This document shows positions 6,540 to 7,549 of a stretch of 7,549 nt of DNA, piece by piece. Source of the DNA: an uncultured Fidelibacterota bacterium (GTDB taxonomy: Bacteria; Marinisomatota; Marinisomatia; Marinisomatales; UBA1611). Location: assembly GCA_913041325.1 (NCBI GenBank), contig CAJWHU010000072.1, forward strand, positions 1 through 7,549, given 5' to 3'. Each line of letters opens with the position of its first letter. Within the stretch, counting starts at the first letter, position 1. The notes beneath the pieces were generated by a model, which did no database searches, had not been told where the DNA came from, and saw only the letters and a program-made list of their open reading frames with translations. Made by a program: the position numbers and the translations under genes.

Positions 6540-7549
6540 ATGAGTTTTGATATACAAGCCATAAGGAATATTGCAATAATCGCTCACGTTGACCATGGAA
6601 AGACAACCTTGGTTGATGCACTGTTAAATCAATCTGGTACTTTTCGCGATAACGAGGAAGTTCCTACTTGTGCGATGGATTCAAATGATTTGGAGCGTGA
6701 AAGAGGAATAACGATTCTTTCGAAAAACACTGCTGTTACTTATAACGACACAAGGATAAACATTGTTGATACTCCAGGCCACGCTGATTTTGGTGGAGAA
6801 GTCGAGAGGGTTTTGGGTATGGTAGATGGCTGTCTTTTAGTTGTTGATGCCAATGAGGGGCCAATGCCACAAACTCGATTTGTTCTGAAAAAAGCTTTAG
6901 AACAGGGTTTAAGACCTATCGTTTTTGTGAATAAAATCGATCGTGCAAGAGTAGAACCAGAAACAGCGGTAGACAAAGTTTTAGATCTGTTTTTGGAGTT
7001 AGGAGCTGATGATGATCAATGTGATTTTCCATATTTATTCGGGAGTGGATTGGGTGGTTTTGCGAAGACAGAAGTAAATAGTAAGAGTGATAATATGAAA
7101 CCTTTATTTGAAGCAATTATTAGGCAAGTTCCTCCTCCAGTTGGTGATCAGAGCAAACCTTTACAACTACAAGTTACTACTCTGGATTACTCAGATTTTT
7201 TGGGAACAATTATTATTGGCAGAGTGCATAACGGTATAATTAAAAATGGTCAAAGAACATGTTTGATTAAAGAAGATGGTAGTTTAAAAAAAGGTAGGAT
7301 TAATAAACTTTTAGGATTTAAGGGATTAAAAAGGATTGAAATAGACGAAGCAAATGCTGGAGATATTGTTGCTTTAGCTGGATTCGAGGATGTTTCTATT
7401 GGTGAAACCGTAGCCTGTCCCGATGAACCGAAGCCTTTACCTTTAATAAAAGTAGATGAACCAACATTGCAGATGACTTTTGTAGTAAATGATTCTCCAT
7501 TCGCTGGTAAAGAAGGTAAGTTTGTAACTAGTCGTCAGTTGAAGGATCG
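6540..7549 (+). CDS. typA: Ribosome-associated GTPase TypA/BipA, 3'-truncated
   Basis: TypA (BipA) is a translational GTPase of the EF-G/LepA superfamily that binds the ribosome and supports 50S assembly and stress growth. About 336 codons are visible out of roughly 600 usual for the family, so the C-terminal half lies past the right edge. The GTPase motifs are complete: AHVDHGKTT (G1, residues 15-23), RGITI (G2, 55-59), DTPGH (G3, 77-81), NKID (G4, 131-134) and SGL (G5, 169-171). [16 protein letters not shown] marks the end of the G domain. The beta-barrel domain II follows ([20 protein letters not shown]), then the start of domain III ([21 protein letters not shown]). [16 protein letters not shown] is typical of TypA and not of LepA or EF-G. 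The FGSGLGG version of G5 is the cyanobacterial form. The ATG at 6540 gives the usual short leader of about ten residues before the first strand. Confidence 0.97.
   Translation, partial: MSFDIQAIRNIAIIAHVDHGKTTLVDALLNQSGTFRDNEEVPTCAMDSNDLERERGITILSKNTAVTYNDTRINIVDTPGHADFGGEVERVLGMVDGCLLVVDANEGPMPQTRFVLKKALEQGLRPIVFVNKIDRARVEPETAVDKVLDLFLELGADDDQCDFPYLFGSGLGGFAKTEVNSKSDNMKPLFEAIIRQVPPPVGDQSKPLQLQVTTLDYSDFLGTIIIGRVHNGIIKNGQRTCLIKEDGSLKKGRINKLLGFKGLKRIEIDEANAGDIVALAGFEDVSIGETVACPDEPKPLPLIKVDEPTLQMTFVVNDSPFAGKEGKFVTSRQLKD

Noticed and set aside
6136..7116. Short frames opposite the carboxypeptidase gene and typA
   Set aside because: They overlap catalytic motifs of the real genes on the other strand or frame.

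Overview
The window looks like chromosomal DNA from a marine picocyanobacterium, most likely Prochlorococcus or a close low-GC Synechococcus relative. The DNA is AT-rich. It carries a ferredoxin-type sulfite reductase, a geranylgeranyl reductase of the chlorophyll pathway (ChlP) and a cyanobacterial-type TypA. Genes are tightly packed, and starts lack clear Shine-Dalgarno sequences. The assignment rests on recognising protein families, not on a search.

Layout from left to right. (1) Positions 1-1523, minus strand: ferredoxin-sulfite reductase (sir), cut by the left edge just before its second cluster-cysteine motif. (2) Positions 1524-1862, minus strand: an N-terminal extension in the same uninterrupted frame. 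It does not look like sulfite reductase; it resembles the N-terminal segment of a tyrosine recombinase (phage integrase). A pair of 10-bp direct repeats sits immediately upstream at 1864-1885. (3) Positions 1886-2042: divergent intergenic space. (4) Positions 2043-4205, plus strand: glyS, glycyl-tRNA synthetase beta subunit, with a TTG start behind a T7 run. (5) A perfect 10-bp hairpin covers the last glyS codons, and a 20-bp gap separates glyS from convergent chlP (4226-5560, minus). (6) Positions 5561-5697: divergent intergenic space with overlapping promoter-like boxes. (7) Positions 5698-6408, plus: a membrane-anchored D-alanyl-D-alanine carboxypeptidase of the VanY type. (8) Positions 6409-6539: a very T-rich gap. 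(9) Position 6540 to the right edge, plus: typA/bipA, truncated at 3'.

The genes are mostly housekeeping: sulfur assimilation, tRNA charging, phytyl-chain synthesis for chlorophyll and tocopherol, peptidoglycan trimming and ribosome-associated GTPase function. They alternate in strand and do not form one operon. I see no CRISPR array, tRNA, rRNA, complete mobile element or obvious defence system. The one clear oddity is the integrase-like reading frame that runs directly into sulfite reductase, together with its upstream repeats. It may be the scar of an integrative element or a true chimeric gene.
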